A DNA stretch of 64,000 bases from Pyrocephalus nanus (Eukaryota; Chordata; Aves; Passeriformes; Tyrannidae): assembly GCA_038380795.1 (NCBI GenBank), contig CM076259.1, positions 79,147,224 through 79,211,223 of the forward strand. Reading direction: 5' to 3'. The stretch's first letter is position 1. Every line of letters starts with the position of its first letter. Below, piece after piece: positions 1 to 17,534 of this stretch. The notes beneath the pieces were generated by a model, which was given only the letters and a program-made list of their open reading frames with translations, did not search any database and had not been told where the DNA came from. A program made the translations under genes and the position numbers.

Positions 1-1056
<1,056 letters not shown>

Positions 1057-2869
1057 TTACATAAACTCAGCCCATAGCAAAACTAAATATTTGAAAGTGA
1101 GAGGACTATAGTGAAAAGTACATCTGCTGTTATTTTTACTATCTGATGTTCTTTGGTATACACTATTTTCATTAATTAAGGACTTATTGTAAAGGGCAAG
1201 TTAACACTCTCCTAAAACTTCAGCCTTATGTAGAGATAGTACAAATACTAACAGCAGAAATTTCATGCTAATGCCTAGAAAGCCCATAAAAACGAAGACT
1301 CTCCAAGAAACAGAGGTTTTGACATTCAGCTGCTCCAACTGCTCTGTAATGCAATTTGGACACTTAGTGTTTTGGGCTTCTTTGCAGATCCTGAGAGTGT
1401 GTTCAACTGCAGTCAATACTATGACTTCCAAAGGCATTACCTGTGCTACCATTACATGTGTAGTATAATTAGTATCTAGGCACTGCTGTGACTGAAACAG
1501 ATTTGATTTTAGTCCAGTAATGATATGGTAGAATAGGTGAAAAAATTTTAACTGACTTGAATTTTTTCAAACTGAGTTATGTTGACGACTGTAACATTGA
1601 AAAACAGAAAGATCATGAGACAAGGGCCAATGCCTCAACACAGTGTGTTGATCATTTCTTACTGTTGTGAGAGGCCAAGCATCACTTGTCTTCCCAGCTC
1701 CTCTGGCAGCTGTGACTGAGCTGCTGGAGGCTCTCTCATGCTGGACCACAACAGGAATTCAAGTAGGTCCAACACTAAGGGACATAGAAGCTAAAAAGGG
1801 AGGGTGGACAAGTTTGTTGCTCCCCGTTCTGTTAGGTATGTGCCTGTGGCATGTACATATAAATATGGTTTATTTAAGTACTCCAAACTCTGGGAAGGAG
1901 AAGCACAGGCAGTTGATTCCTCCTAATAATTTACAGCACTCAGTTAATAATCACAATACATAGTACGTTGCCAAAACCAAACAGTGATCTCCCTATTTCC
2001 TAAGTAGTAGTTTAGTTAAGAGGTAACTTTAGCAAACTGCCCCTCTCCATCCTGAGATGGACACATCCCTGTTAGTGTCTGCAAAGCAACACAGCACAGA
2101 AGTGGGAAATCTATGTTCCTTGGGGCAAATATACTGAAAGACAATATATTAGTAGTAAAATATTACAGTATCTACACATTGAATTTAAAGAAACTATTGG
2201 GTCATCTAATCAGACTTCATTTTGTTTCCCTTCTATGAAACCTTATAGCTTGTGTCTGACTCCAGTGTGTCTCCTAGATGTGTATCTATTCTTGACTAGT
2301 TTGCAGAAGAACAATTATAACCATAGAAACTTTTTGTTTATAGCAGAAACTGTTTCACTGTCAAAAGAATGTTCCTAATTTATCACCTTAATTTGTCTGG
2401 CTTCAACAGCTGGCTTCCTATTCTTGTTATGCTTTTTTATGCTAGATTGCACAGAACCTTAATTCCTAGTATTTTCTCTGTGTGAATCCACTTACAAAAA
2501 TTGAAGCACCTTTCAATATGCTTTTTAACATTAAACTAGCATTATTTAGCTCTTTAGGCCTTACTGCAAAGCATGTTCTTCAGTGTTCTCATTTTCATGT
2601 TTTTCTATTATTCCCTCAATTTTTCAAATATTAAAATAGGATCAAAACCATGTATGTAATATTAAACATAATTTGTATGAGTGCCACACACCAAGGAACA
2701 TTAATTCATTATTTCTTTCTCTGTACAGTCTAGTAAAGCACTGGCTTTTTCTTGCCATGATGTTACTGGGACATATATGAGAGGATACCTTGTTACATCC
2801 CCTCATCTCAAACTCTCATGTAGCATCTTTATTCTATAATATTTTCATCCTCTTTTTATTCCAGAGGTC

Positions 2870-3590
2870 ATAGGCCATAACATCTGCTTTCAGTGATTCT
2901 ACTGATATAACTTTGCATTTGGCTGTATTAAAGCACATTTTATTTTGCAGAATCAAGGCAATCAAATGATTCTGATAACTTGTCAGAGTGCCTTGTCCTT
3001 CTTGTTATTTATGTTTCTATCCTTATTCTTGATTTTGTACATGTTTCTACCTCATTGATTCTGGTAACTCAAGATAATCATTTCACTCACAAGTATTTTT
3101 TGACATATCAGTTAATCAATTTTCAGCCCATTTAGCTTGTGTTTTATTGATATTATACAGTGCAAACTTTTTAATCTGTCATGTTAGTGAATGAATTGCT
3201 TTACAAAGTCTAAGCTAGGCAATTTTATTAGACAAATCTGTAATCTTATAAAAATCATATTACTATGATGAGAATTATTTTCTCTAAAATCCTTCTTCCT
3301 TGGATTTATTATATTAACTTTCTTTACTCTTTAACAATTAAACTTTTTATCATCTCACTCTTTTGTCTTGGTTGATGTCAGGCTAACCAGTTTTGCTGCT
3401 TGTTCTTTAAAAATTTATGGCACATTAGCATTCCGGAATTTCCCTGCTATTTCAAGATTTATTAAAAATTAATGGAAGAGATGCCCTCAGTTACTTGGGC
3501 CTGTTTATTTGAATATAATTATCCCTAGCAGATGCTGTCTGATATTCTCCTCAGTTACTAATTCTTGATTAGTGAAATCTGTCTGCCAAG
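2870..3590 (-). mobile_element. Ancient, highly decayed CR1/L3-like LINE fossil
   Basis: Read on the + strand, this stretch has, in the right order, the reverse complement of the conserved late ORF2/3' region of old amniote CR1 elements. Landmarks are GCTGTATTAAAGCACAT (about 2922), AACTTGTCAGAGTGCCTTGTC (about 2977), CATATCAGTTAATCAATTTT (about 3104), TGCTTTACAAAGTCTAAGC (about 3198), GATGTCAGGCTAACCAG (about 3374), TTCCGGAATTTCCCTG (about 3430) and CAAGATTTATTAAAAATTAATG (about 3452). It is far more diverged than the avian CR1 copies elsewhere in the window and has no open frame. Recognition is from memory of crocodile and turtle CR1 consensus sequences. Confidence 0.7.
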
Positions 3591-6429
3591 CTAAAATGTA
3601 AAAAATGGAATGTTGCCAAAGTTAAGCTTTGTGTTTATACTGTTTGTAAAGCCATGAGTCCTGTAAGCATGCCCTATCTTATTTTTTATGTGATAAAAAT
3701 AATTAATAGATATCAGAGACAATCTGTTATCAGAAAGGGCTGAAAGCTTTATAGTTATAATTACAGATATAATTATGAGAAACATTAAATATGGATGAAA
3801 TTTTCACACTTACAGTTTAAAAGATAAAACAGACTTTGTTGTTGGATTAAAACCAGAAAACTGGTTCTGTAAGTACAGTACATGATGACTTAAGACTTAA
3901 ATTTCAATAAAAGTAAAACATATTTAAAAATGACCCTTGGAATGCTAAGATTTTAAAGTATCAGAGGAAGATTACTGCCTAAACAAATCTGTAATCCTTA
4001 AACTAGAACAGTACTTTCTGAAATTTCTCTTAACTGTCACCAGTGATTTTGGATGACAGCGCTACTGGAGTCTCTAGAACCTGTAATGACACTGGCAGCA
4101 GCATTGTCCTAAACTGCAGTCTCTTTCTGCACAGACTAGAAGATCTATCAGTAGATCTTAATTGCAGTACTACTCCCGTTCACTGAACTTAACGATTATA
4201 TATGTGTCTGACTTTAGTGACAGGAGAGTTTGCTGATACTGAGTTTTCTCGGAAAAAAATTATGCCCAGTAATAATGATAAACTACTAATGCAAATTTTA
4301 GAAATACCAATATAACTGATTTATATGTTCATATTGTCCTTGTTAAGCTGAGGTCATAATATGGTAATAATTATGAAAATGATAAATAGAAAACTTCATT
4401 ATGAAACAAAGCTGTTATAATTATTAAAGCACAATATTATTATTCTAACAATTGTGCAGGAACTGCTGTTATTAGTCTGTGAAAAGAGCACTAGTGTAAG
4501 GAAGTGGTCAGGGAACCATCTGTTAATAGCAGTTGTATGCTCAGAGTTTCCCACTGGAGAAAATGGACTTGACTGGATGAGCACAGTAAGAATTAAGATA
4601 TGGCTTTGGGAATAAGACACATTTAAAAGGACAAATCAAAGGAAATTTGCCTAGGTGCTTAGACTGTTTTCATGGTCACTAAGCAACCAATAAACTTTAA
4701 TCTTTCTCCACATTTGTTTTTTTTTTACAAGGACTCAGATAAAAAACAAGCACTTTTCCATCTAGGCTTCCTATCTTTTAAATTCCCAGAGTCTCTGAAA
4801 ACAAGCGTAACTTGGAATAAAAAAGAAATATTTTAATACTTTTGACTATATAATGAGCCATCTGAGCTTATAAGAGGATATATTCTAAACAGAAAAGTTA
4901 TTCAAAACTTACCTTCTGCACTATGTTACTGGTATATTACAGCAAGAACCTTAATTTCAAATTTTCTGTTTTTTACTGGTATAAAATTAAAACCATTAAT
5001 TATCGTTGTGCTATTATCTTTTTTCTTTTTAATTCTGTAAATTTTTTTAGGAAAATCTTCTGGTTGGAAAACAACATTCTGTGCTCTAAAACTGGATGGT
5101 GGCATAGGGGGAAAACAAACTAAGATTGATGACTGGGATGGAAATATGAAGTGTCATTTCTTTTGTTTTTTAACTTGAAGGGCCTGATGCAGTTACCCAT
5201 TTATAGGCATTTGGTGTTACTGATGTATCCAAGACACTTATGTGGGGCATTGGGCACTAAGAGACTTGTGACCTCCTAGATGAGCATCTAAATGTTGAGG
5301 GCTACCATGAGGCATCCTAAAAGCACAAGCAATCTGTGTGAGGAAAATAAAATTCAGTTACAAGTCTTGAGTATTGTATTTGCATGGACTGAATTGCAGG
5401 AGGGAGCTTTAAATATAGAATGTGAAGTGTTGGTGATTAAACATCTTATTCTGCATTTGGTGTAAAAATCTGTTCTTTTGTATGATTAAGTGTATGAGTA
5501 AGGCATTTGTAAAAAGCAGTTAGTATTTGCTACCCTAGCAATTAGCATTTGCTATATCAGATCTGTGACCTGGGAGGTTCCGCTGCCATTAATCTGTCAC
5601 CCTATACATATCTTGCACTTACATTTTATTATTTCAAATAATTCACCAAAGTATTGCTAAAATCAGAATGCTTGTGGCATAACTGACCTTACTTTCCCAC
5701 TATGAATTCATCTTGTAAATTACATCTCATTTCATAAAATACTGATATGATATGGAATTTAGAGCCTAAAATAAAAAAAAAAATAATGGGCTATATTAAC
5801 TGTCCAGAATGATGCACTGAAGTTGTTTCAGAGCAGTAGAACATCCTGATTTTCAAAATTATGACAAATTAATAGATAGAATCCACCTATATATGTAAGA
5901 GAGCAGTATACTAATACTCATGAGATAACTTGTCTAAAGTCAATGTAGAACCACAATATTACTTCATCAGAAAACACTTATTGATAGATCCTAGCCCAGA
6001 ATACATTTAATTTGAGCTTCAGGAACAAGTTATCTGCACCATAGAGCCTTCTGGGTTTAAGTTTATTGCTAGATTCTCACTAGCTTGTTACTTTGCCCTT
6101 GTGTTCTGGCAATATGGCAAAGCAAAAGCATCTTTTAGAAACATGTATAGAAATGGAAATTTTTTATCAAAATTGCATGTTTGGAGTTAGATGTCTAGCA
6201 GAAGAGGAAATTATTAATTCTTGATATCTTTACGAGAAAACTATCTCTCATCAGTCATCTGATCCAAACTTATTTCTGTATTTGTACTTTCTATACAGCA
6301 GTGTCCATTTTGTGTTTAGGTTCTATCACTTTCTGAATTCATTACTTGACATTAAATCACAGTTATAGAGAGTACTCTTTAAAGTCTTCAGAACTGCATA
6401 ATCTTTCTCTGTTCTCAAAGGTTTTTGTT

Positions 6430-6690
6430 ATCCTTCATCATATGTTTGGTGTGATTTTGATGAAGCAGGGTTCACAAGGTCCCCCAGGTCACCAATGAAA
6501 ATGGATAGCACAGAACACAGTGCCAGTTCCTCTGAGATCCTAGTTCATGTATTGCTTTCTCCCTGTTTCACTGCTGTACAGTTGCTACTTACTTGCTTCA
6601 TGATCTACCAGCCATTTTTTATGTCTGCTATGGTATTTTTACCAATGCAGTAGCTCTTCAGTCAACAGCTGTTCAGTGCCTGGTTTCAGT
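6430..6690 (-). mobile_element. Possible second ancient CR1/L3-like fragment
   Basis: The stretch around CAGGTCACCAATGAAAATGG (about 6486), followed by CACAGTGCCAGTTCCTCTG (about 6517) and CAGCCATTTTTTATGTCTGC (about 6610), resembles in order the same old CR1 3' region as the fossil at 2.9-3.6 kb. It is very diverged and the match is weaker. Confidence 0.3.
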
Positions 6691-9600
6691 GCAGAGACAG
6701 ACATAGGATTCTCTTCAACTAATACAGAAAATCCTTCAGCTCCAGCTAAGTCATTTTTGCTTGTTGACTTCTTTACCTAATGAGCCAATTGGAATGACTT
6801 TTTATTATCTTATCAGTAAATATCCTCTTAGTTTTTTATTTAAATTTCTGGATCTGGAAACTACGTGACTACCTTGGTAATTTTGATTTCTGGTGATATC
6901 TTAGAAAAATAACAGAATACCAGAATTTTTTTCTCCTGTTTTATTTTCAGCAGAGAAATCAGGCTAACAGAAAAAACAGGAAGCTAGAAGCTATGTTGAG
7001 TAATTTATCTCTTAAGTTTTCAAAACCTCTCTTTGAAGAATTGCCTTAACTCTTAGAATAATTAGAAGGTACTAAAAGCTTGTGCTCATAGGGGCACATG
7101 GTGGTTGAAAGACCAGTTTTGCAAAAGATGCTGTGGAAAACAGCCACTTTACTGCCAAGACACATCAACTCAGGTTCCTCTTGTGGTGTACCTATGTATG
7201 TAGTGATAATGTTCTTCAGACAGTTAAAAACATGTCAGAGTAACAGTCCTATGTCTTTTGCAACAATCTTTTTATTGAAGGATGTCTATCAAGTGATGTG
7301 GAGTCAATTACCTCCTTCTGGATCCTTTGCATCCCTTTGAAGAACTAACGTCTGAGCTTGTCTGCTGGGTTGATGCCACACTCCATACACACAGAATACT
7401 CTGCATCAAAATATTCAGCTGGTCTAATGGGATGAATTATTTCATAATTCATAATTTTATCAAGGCACCCTATTGAGCAAGATGTTTAAGCACATTGCCT
7501 AATTGAACTTTTGAGATGCTTAAAATTAGTTATGTGCTGAATCAGTATCTCAGGATTTAACTGATGTTGAATACGGCCTATAAAGGAATAACACAATTTA
7601 AATCATTTCATATTGAAAACATCTGGTGATATTCTATCCAATATCTAATATTTTCTAGTGTACTATTTTATGCTTATTTATTGTCTTGAGACAGAAAACA
7701 ATTAGCCCATAGTGACAGTGGTCTAAAAACAGCCTGTCTCTGTAAAAGTACTATAAGCAGAGATTCTTCCTTTTTAGCCTAAATCCTACTCAGTGCACAC
7801 AACATTTTTTTTTTCTTTCGAAAAGGAGGTTAAATAAAAAAATAATCTAGGTTTAAATGAAGCACTTAAAATGAATGCTTTGCATTGTAGTGATTTGGGC
7901 AGCAATACTTTTAATAATATGCCCTCACGCTGATGGCCTCTTAGGATTTGAGGGTTTTTCTAATGCAAACCATAATGTGAAATTCATCCGCTACCAGTAG
8001 CTGGGGATCTGAATCTGCTTGAGCCAATGAATTAATTTTAATTTCTAAAAATATTTGTAAAATACTCTCTTATGATAATCCTATATATTATAATGGCTTT
8101 TGGATGGCAGTATCATAAATCTAACATACTTAAAGCATACAACTGGGTATGAATTAACATATTCTACTATAAAGGAATGAGGGTTCCCAGATTAATTTTT
8201 AAATCCTTGAGTTATATGTGCTGAGCATGTTTACAAAAAGTGGAATGAGTACACATATGCTTGTGTATCTGTCCATCTTTTCAGTTATGCAAACTGCTAA
8301 ATTTCAGGCTGTTCTTTAAAACTTCATCTGGAATTGTATGTCTGTGTGTGCATCCACGTAGATATGTATGTCTCTCTGGTATCATAAAGAAATGACTACA
8401 GGATAGGTGCACCTATAGTTATCTCTCTGCATTTATAATTGCCTAGGAAAAAATTTGTAGGAAGGTTTGGTTTCACACTGACAGATTTCAATTAAAGTAT
8501 TGCTATCCCATGCAGTGCATGAAAGCAATAAAAATAAAGTAATTAAAGCTTCTGTTCACCCAATTTAGTCGTCAAATGCATCTGTGAGTTAGATTAAAAG
8601 AAGAGGACTTTCAGAAGAAAAATAAGATAATAGTGATACTAAAGGGCAGACTGAAGAGTTTTACCTTTTCTGTGGACAAGCAAGATTAATTAAAATGATG
8701 AATTTTAAGACACTGATTGAAGCCTCAGGATAATGGGGTGAATAGTACAAGATTTTACTTGTAACTTTCAGCAATTCATTTTGGGTGCTTTTATACCAAA
8801 AGTCTATGCTGTAACCAGGAAGTCAGAATCAACCTGAATATGAATGGAAAATGTTATTGTTTTTTTTTTTTTTTCTCAGAGCAGAACTCATCATGATTAG
8901 CTTTTCAAGTCTGATTTGAAATTGCCTTAGGACTGGTCCAAAAATAGGGATTTTTATTTGCTGGTTGAGAGAATGCAAGCAAGAAGAAAAGCAGGTGTTT
9001 CTTAGTTGTATGCCCATTCCGCAGAGTTGGAGCTATGCCTTAGTTCAACCTTTCTTCTCTTTGGTTTACCCAGCAGATCCATGAGGCAAGTAATACTGAG
9101 TAAGGTTTGATTTGATTTGGATTGTAGCATTTTTTTCATTTCATATATGACCTAAGTTAGAGTCTAATGTGCATCTGATGTTCCATCTCTTGCTACTCAC
9201 CACACTATCTCTGAAAAGATTCAAATTAATCCCTATCTCACCCTTCAGGATGCAAAAATTCAAAGATCCAGCTCCTCTTAGTTGAATCTCTAGAAGGAAC
9301 TGCACAATAAAAGACTGCAGGTCAGATGTCCTGACTTATTCCACCTCATTTTAAGTAGTGAAGACAGAGAGAGAGAGAAATACATCTCTAGAGTTCAGAG
9401 GTTGGTGGCTTCAGCCACACTCCTGAAGCACCTTTCTCTCTCTGATAGCCAGAGAGGAAATTCAAGGTATTTAGGTTTCTAACACAGGTTTGCTAACATC
9501 AAAATAAGATGGCACTCTACTCACAGCAGATCACTTCTGTTATGTAAAGCCAGTGCTGTCATTTTACAAATGAAAACAGGACAGTTGCAGCTAATTAACA

Positions 9601-10944
9601 GTTTTCACAAGTTATTGGTTTGATCACTAGTTACTGCCATTAGAGGAAATTAAATTCAAATCACTCATTTATTACCATTCAAAGTAACAAAGTCACAGAA
9701 GTTAATCACAAAAATATGAGCAAATGAAGCAGTCTTTCCTATAGACAGCCTTCTTCATTAGTTGTTTGGCTTCCTCTTGCACTATAAAGAACAGTAGTTT
9801 TCCCTCTTCCTTTATATTTAAGAAAGCAAAGAGTACCCAGTCACCGGTTTGGCAGATTCAGTGGAGATCACTCTTTGAATTCTGCGTGATTTTTATCTTT
9901 CCCTCAATTTTATGATATACTAGAGGATATTCTGACTTCTGGCATCCTGGCCTCCTGCATGTTTCCTGTGGAAAGCTCAGTACTCATCAATAATTCTGTA
10001 CAGCAATTATAAAGTAAAAATCTTGTAGCTAAATATAAAACTTTCCTTACGGCAAAGAGAAGATTAAGTAGTTATGTTCTTCAAATTCTTGTATATATAG
10101 TGAGCCAACTTCACAATAATCTATCAAATCCACTGCAGATTACTCAAAAGGATCTATCCTCAAAAAAATCCCACAAAGGTTGACAGGCTGAGCGGAAGTT
10201 CAATAAATTTAATTTCTGTGCTGGGACAGAGAATTGTGTGAAACACAAATGGCACCAAATCTTAATACAAACAAGAACATGTCATTACTGAGCCATCAGG
10301 AGCTGAGGTAATTGGGTTCTCATCACTCTATCCTGGACTGCTGTTAAAAGATCACCTTTTTGTTTCAAATAGATTTGGATAAACAAAAACACTGTAAAGT
10401 CTATGCTAAACAAATCAACAGTGTAATTACTTTGGATAGCTATCTGTATAAAAATTCTAATCAAAAACAGGATTTCTACTCAGAAATCATGTGCCCTCTG
10501 AAGGTTTCGAGAGCCCCACTCCTGAAGACCGCTTCCCAGTACAAGCTACCAACACGAGCCACTACCTCAACATTCTTTCCACCCTTTTGACTGCATCCCA
10601 TTTAAACTGAAATACTTTCCTTTTTGACTGGTGCTTTATTGTAATTGTTTTTGGTTGGAGTTTAAACAACATGAGGCCTGAAAAAACAAAATTTTTTTCC
10701 ATTTCTCTTCTTCCTGAGGAGTTTATACTAGAAACATATTACCAGTAAAAGAGATTGTGAATAAATCCCAAAGACAATATTAAAGTGGTGCAGGTTGTTG
10801 AAATAAAATCAATAAATTAATGTACTCTGCTAATGAAGTCCTGTTATGTTGATTTTTCAAGCTTGGTCTTTGATTTCTTCCCTTTAGCCATATTAGCCTT
10901 TCTCTTTTGATGAGGCTTCCTTTCCCTTAGCTCCAGTGCAGACT

Positions 10945-11012
10945 GAGATAATATAAATATAAACTATATTTAATATAAAATAAATATTTTATATAATATA
11001 TAATAAATAAAA
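10945..11012. repeat. AT-rich low-complexity tract
   Basis: Nearly pure A/T with overlapping TATAAATA, TTTAATATAAAATAAATATT and TATAATATATAAT units; partly self-complementary. Confidence 0.9.
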
Positions 11013-13079
11013 CTAATCATGTGGTTTGGAAGCATTTTTTTGTAATCAAATGTCTTGGCAATAAAAATAAAGAAAACATTCAGTAGCTAGCATGTAAGGA
11101 TATATAAAATATTCTAATAACCACAGGAATGGTTTGGAAAGATTTTCTCTTTCCTGTCTTTGTGGAAGTATGTTTTATATACTGGAGGTGACCAAGACTA
11201 AATTATACTAGCTTTGGGAACACAACTATTTTCACTTTATTTTGTTTGACTCTTTGAATTTAATCTCAGATATAACAAAAAAAAAAACACCTATCAAACT
11301 GCTTATAATGTATGGATTCATCAAGATAATTGGATTATATATAGATTACATTCCAACCATATAGTGTGTCTTTCAAGCAACTAAAGAAGATCCGTTTAAA
11401 GGAAATTCGTGTAATATATCACTTATTGACAGAAAAAAGATATATTGCCTGGAGAATTTATGAGAGAAAAGATATTATTGCATAGCTGAAAAGAGATAAG
11501 TCATAATCATGAGGGAATAATGAGTGATAAAATTGTCTAGGAAGAAGACAATGTTCCCTATAGGGAAGACTATTGTAAGAATGAAGGAAAAAAGGACTTA
11601 TTATCAAACAACAACAATAAACTTTTCAGCCTTTGGAAGGAAGTCAGATTCTGTTGGTTTCTCAGACAGAATGAAAACTCAGACTGCAGTTAGCTCACTT
11701 CAGTATTTCTGTTTGTCAGAGTTAACACCAAAAAATGACTGAGGAGGTGGAGAGACAGGAGGTCAGGCAGTGTGGGCATCGAGAGGGATGGAAAGATAAA
11801 AGAACTTGCAGCAGTCAAAGAGGCAATGCTTGTCTGATGAAGATGCCATGTCCTTTCAAATAGAAAAGAATAGCACGATTTGAAGATGCCATTTTCAAAA
11901 GACATTGCCTCCTTCATAGTAATAATTCATAAGGCAGTACACTTAAAAAGGGTGATTTCTAAAATGTCAGAAATAGATGAAGTCTTGACTGCAAAAATAA
12001 GATTTTACCCTTGCTGCTTGACATAGAATGCTGCATAATACCAGGCAAATCACCTAAAATTAAACTTCTCACAGGTGGCTGCTAATTGAATGGTTTTCAT
12101 TTTCTGATCTTGACTTGGGAAGCCGGGATCTGGTTTGCTGCAAATTTACAGCTGTGGCTCATTAAAGACTCTGAAGTTATTTAAGGACAAGTACAGACAA
12201 CTTTGGCTACTCTCCATTGCCTGGAATGGAGCCACCTGAGGCAGACAGACAGACAGACTGACTGAATCAACCTCTAAGAGGAATGTTTAATCCTAATTAT
12301 AAAGTTGAGAAACTGAACCTCAAAGACAAAAGTAAAACCTGACTAGGCAATTTTCATGCTTTTGGGCTCTCTTACATCCCAGCTAATAAGCTAGCTCTGG
12401 AAAGGTCAGCTCTGACGTACATGAAGATGCCACGTAGCAACTCCACTCTGACCTTCTGCACTGCATTCCTCAAAAATTTAATACAGAAGAGATAGGGGTA
12501 AGTGTTTGCAGGGGGTGTAAGGATGAATATTACAGGCAAGAAGAGGAAATCAGTGTTTTCAGAGTAGGAATGAGCAGTAGGTCAAGACTAAGGTAAAAGT
12601 CCAAATGTCAAGCAACAAAGAAAAAAAAGTATATTGTTCTTTGTGTGAGCACCCTTCATCAGAATAAATGGGGGAACATTTCCAGGGAAAAAAAGTGGTG
12701 TCCAATATAACTGTAGTCCTCATACACAATCATGGGAGCCATTTTAGTTTATAAGTTTGGTTTGGAGAGGGCAAAAGTGATTAACTACTTGCTGAAGGTG
12801 CCTATCCCAGGTACCTAAGAAGTAACTTAAATTAGATTTCTAATTTTTAACAGCTAAAAAGATATAAACTTGATGAAACTGAAAGGAAAAGGAGTTTGGG
12901 GTACACGGTCAACCTCAAGTCTAAAATTCCCTTAGTTTTGCACACCTGAATTTTCAAACATTAACCACATTTAGGCAGATTTTAAATATTATTTTTTTCA
13001 CTGGATATTTGCAGCTTTTAACCTTTTCCTGTAGTTCAGCCTTTCAACAACCTAAAATTTAGGGGGTTTCTGAATACTT

Positions 13080-13149
13080 TTTTTTTAATTTAATAAAGCC
13101 ATATTCAGAGAACCATTTTTTTATTTAATAATGCCATATTCAGAACCCA
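13080..13149. repeat. Local tandem duplication, two copies of about 35 bp
   Basis: T-run, then ATTTAATAA, then GCCATATTCAG and AACC occurs twice. GCCATATTCAG is at 13098-13108 and again at 13133-13143, a period of 35 bp with a few differences. Confidence 0.85.
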
Positions 13150-14189
13150 ACACATGCAGAAAAAGCACCCAGAACTTTATGGATAACCTTAAAGTTATAA
13201 ACTAAAATTGCCATATTGCAAACATTATTTGTCCCATTTCATCTTTTTCTGCTTATTTCAAAGAAAAGCTGAATTCAGTAACAGAAGCAATTACATGATG
13301 CCCAATCTTTCTTGTGTTGTCTATGCCATTTCTTGTTTTTCCAAACAATTCTGTAAATTGCAGAATTACAGATCTTCTTAGTACCACAAACAAATTTTTC
13401 ACAAAGAATTTTTTCTCATGTCTGTGGGAAATGGAAAAAAAAATCTGTTCTATAAAGATTTTGTCTTATAAAAGGAGTTAGAATAAAAGAATAAATGTGC
13501 AGTCTAGGTGAAGATCAGCTCCACATTTTACTAAATTATTGATTAAATAAGTAAGAAAATATCCCAAATTATTTTTTTTCATTTAACAAAGTACCATAAA
13601 ATGTCTAGCATATCCTCAAATAATTTCACAATCTTTTTTGCATCTGCTGCTCTTAATGCCCTCATTTTATATTTGATAGTTTTTAGGCCTTAGTTTAGAA
13701 AAAGCTTTGACACAGAGGTTTGTGATCATGAGATATTTTACTCAGCTCAGTAGCAGACTAAGTGGTGTTTTGCTTTCTTACCATGCTCACTTTATTTTAT
13801 GTTCTGACAAATTCAGTACAGGAATAAAAGGATCCCATTATGACTAAAACAAAGACCACCACTCCAGAGCTAACATTTTACTATACAAACAAACAGGGAC
13901 AAAACAAAGAAATAGATGTAATGGACTTACACAATGTAATGGTGCTCAAGGACACAGTCAAGTCCTCAATTCAACAGGACATGTAAGCATATTATCTGTG
14001 ATTTTATGAGCCGTCTCAGTGACAAGAGGCTATATTGTATTTCAAGGGGTTTAATTATATGTTGAATCAATGTGATGTATACTCGATTACCAGTGTAAAA
14101 TATATATCGTAAATATTTTGCAGAAGCTGGACAAAAAGAGTCTTTAAATTGGAGCATCAGGTCCCAGCGAACTCTTAATCCAGAAAGGG

Positions 14190-14380
14190 CCTGAGAAACT
14201 GGAACAGGTTGCCCAGAGAGGCTGTAGATGGTCCATCCCTTGAAACATTCAAGGTTAGGCTGGACAGAGCTCTGAGCAACCTGATCTAGTTGAAGATGTC
14301 CCTGCTCATTGGAGGCAGGCTGGACTAGATGACCCTTAAAGGTCCCTTCCAACCCAAAATATTCTGTGAGTCTATGATTC
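14190..14380 (+). mobile_element. CR1 LINE 3' end, 5'-truncated
   Basis: GAACAGGTTGCCCAGAGAGG, then GGCTGGACTAGATGACC, then CCCTTCCAACCC and the tail ATTCTGTGAGTCTATGATTC are the standard avian CR1 3' end in + orientation. It lies just 3' of exon 6 in intron 6, antisense to NALCN. Confidence 0.9.
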
Positions 14381-14785
14381 CAGGGGTGGTTCTGGCCCAT
14401 AGTTTAGGTCTGGCCCTATATCAAGACATTCCAGGAAAAGACAGAAGAATGCAAAAGCTGATGAATCATTAGTGACCCAAAGCAGCCACAAGTGGCAATG
14501 CTCCTCTTAAAGTCTCCTTCGCTTTCCTGCTCTCACCTCCCCATCCCACCCCATATACAGTCACTCACTCTCTAACTCAGACCGCAACCAAATGACACAA
14601 CTTGTAACATCTCTGTCACAGTTAAAATTTCTATTTTTCATAATTCCTAACATTTTTGTTTCACGAATTTACCTTAATGTATTGTGGTGGGTTGCTTTTA
14701 ATCTAGTAAGTCCATTTTACATCCACTGATGCTACTACAATTCTACATATGCAAGGAAAGAACAGGCCCTGCACAGGCTAACTCA

Positions 14786-17534
<2,749 letters not shown>

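Noticed and set aside
1201..1452. 83-codon ORF on the - strand just upstream of NALCN exon 7, with a hydrophobic segment
   Set aside because: No recognisable family; it sits wholly within intron 6, has no splice link to exon 7 and is opposed by another ORF of similar length.
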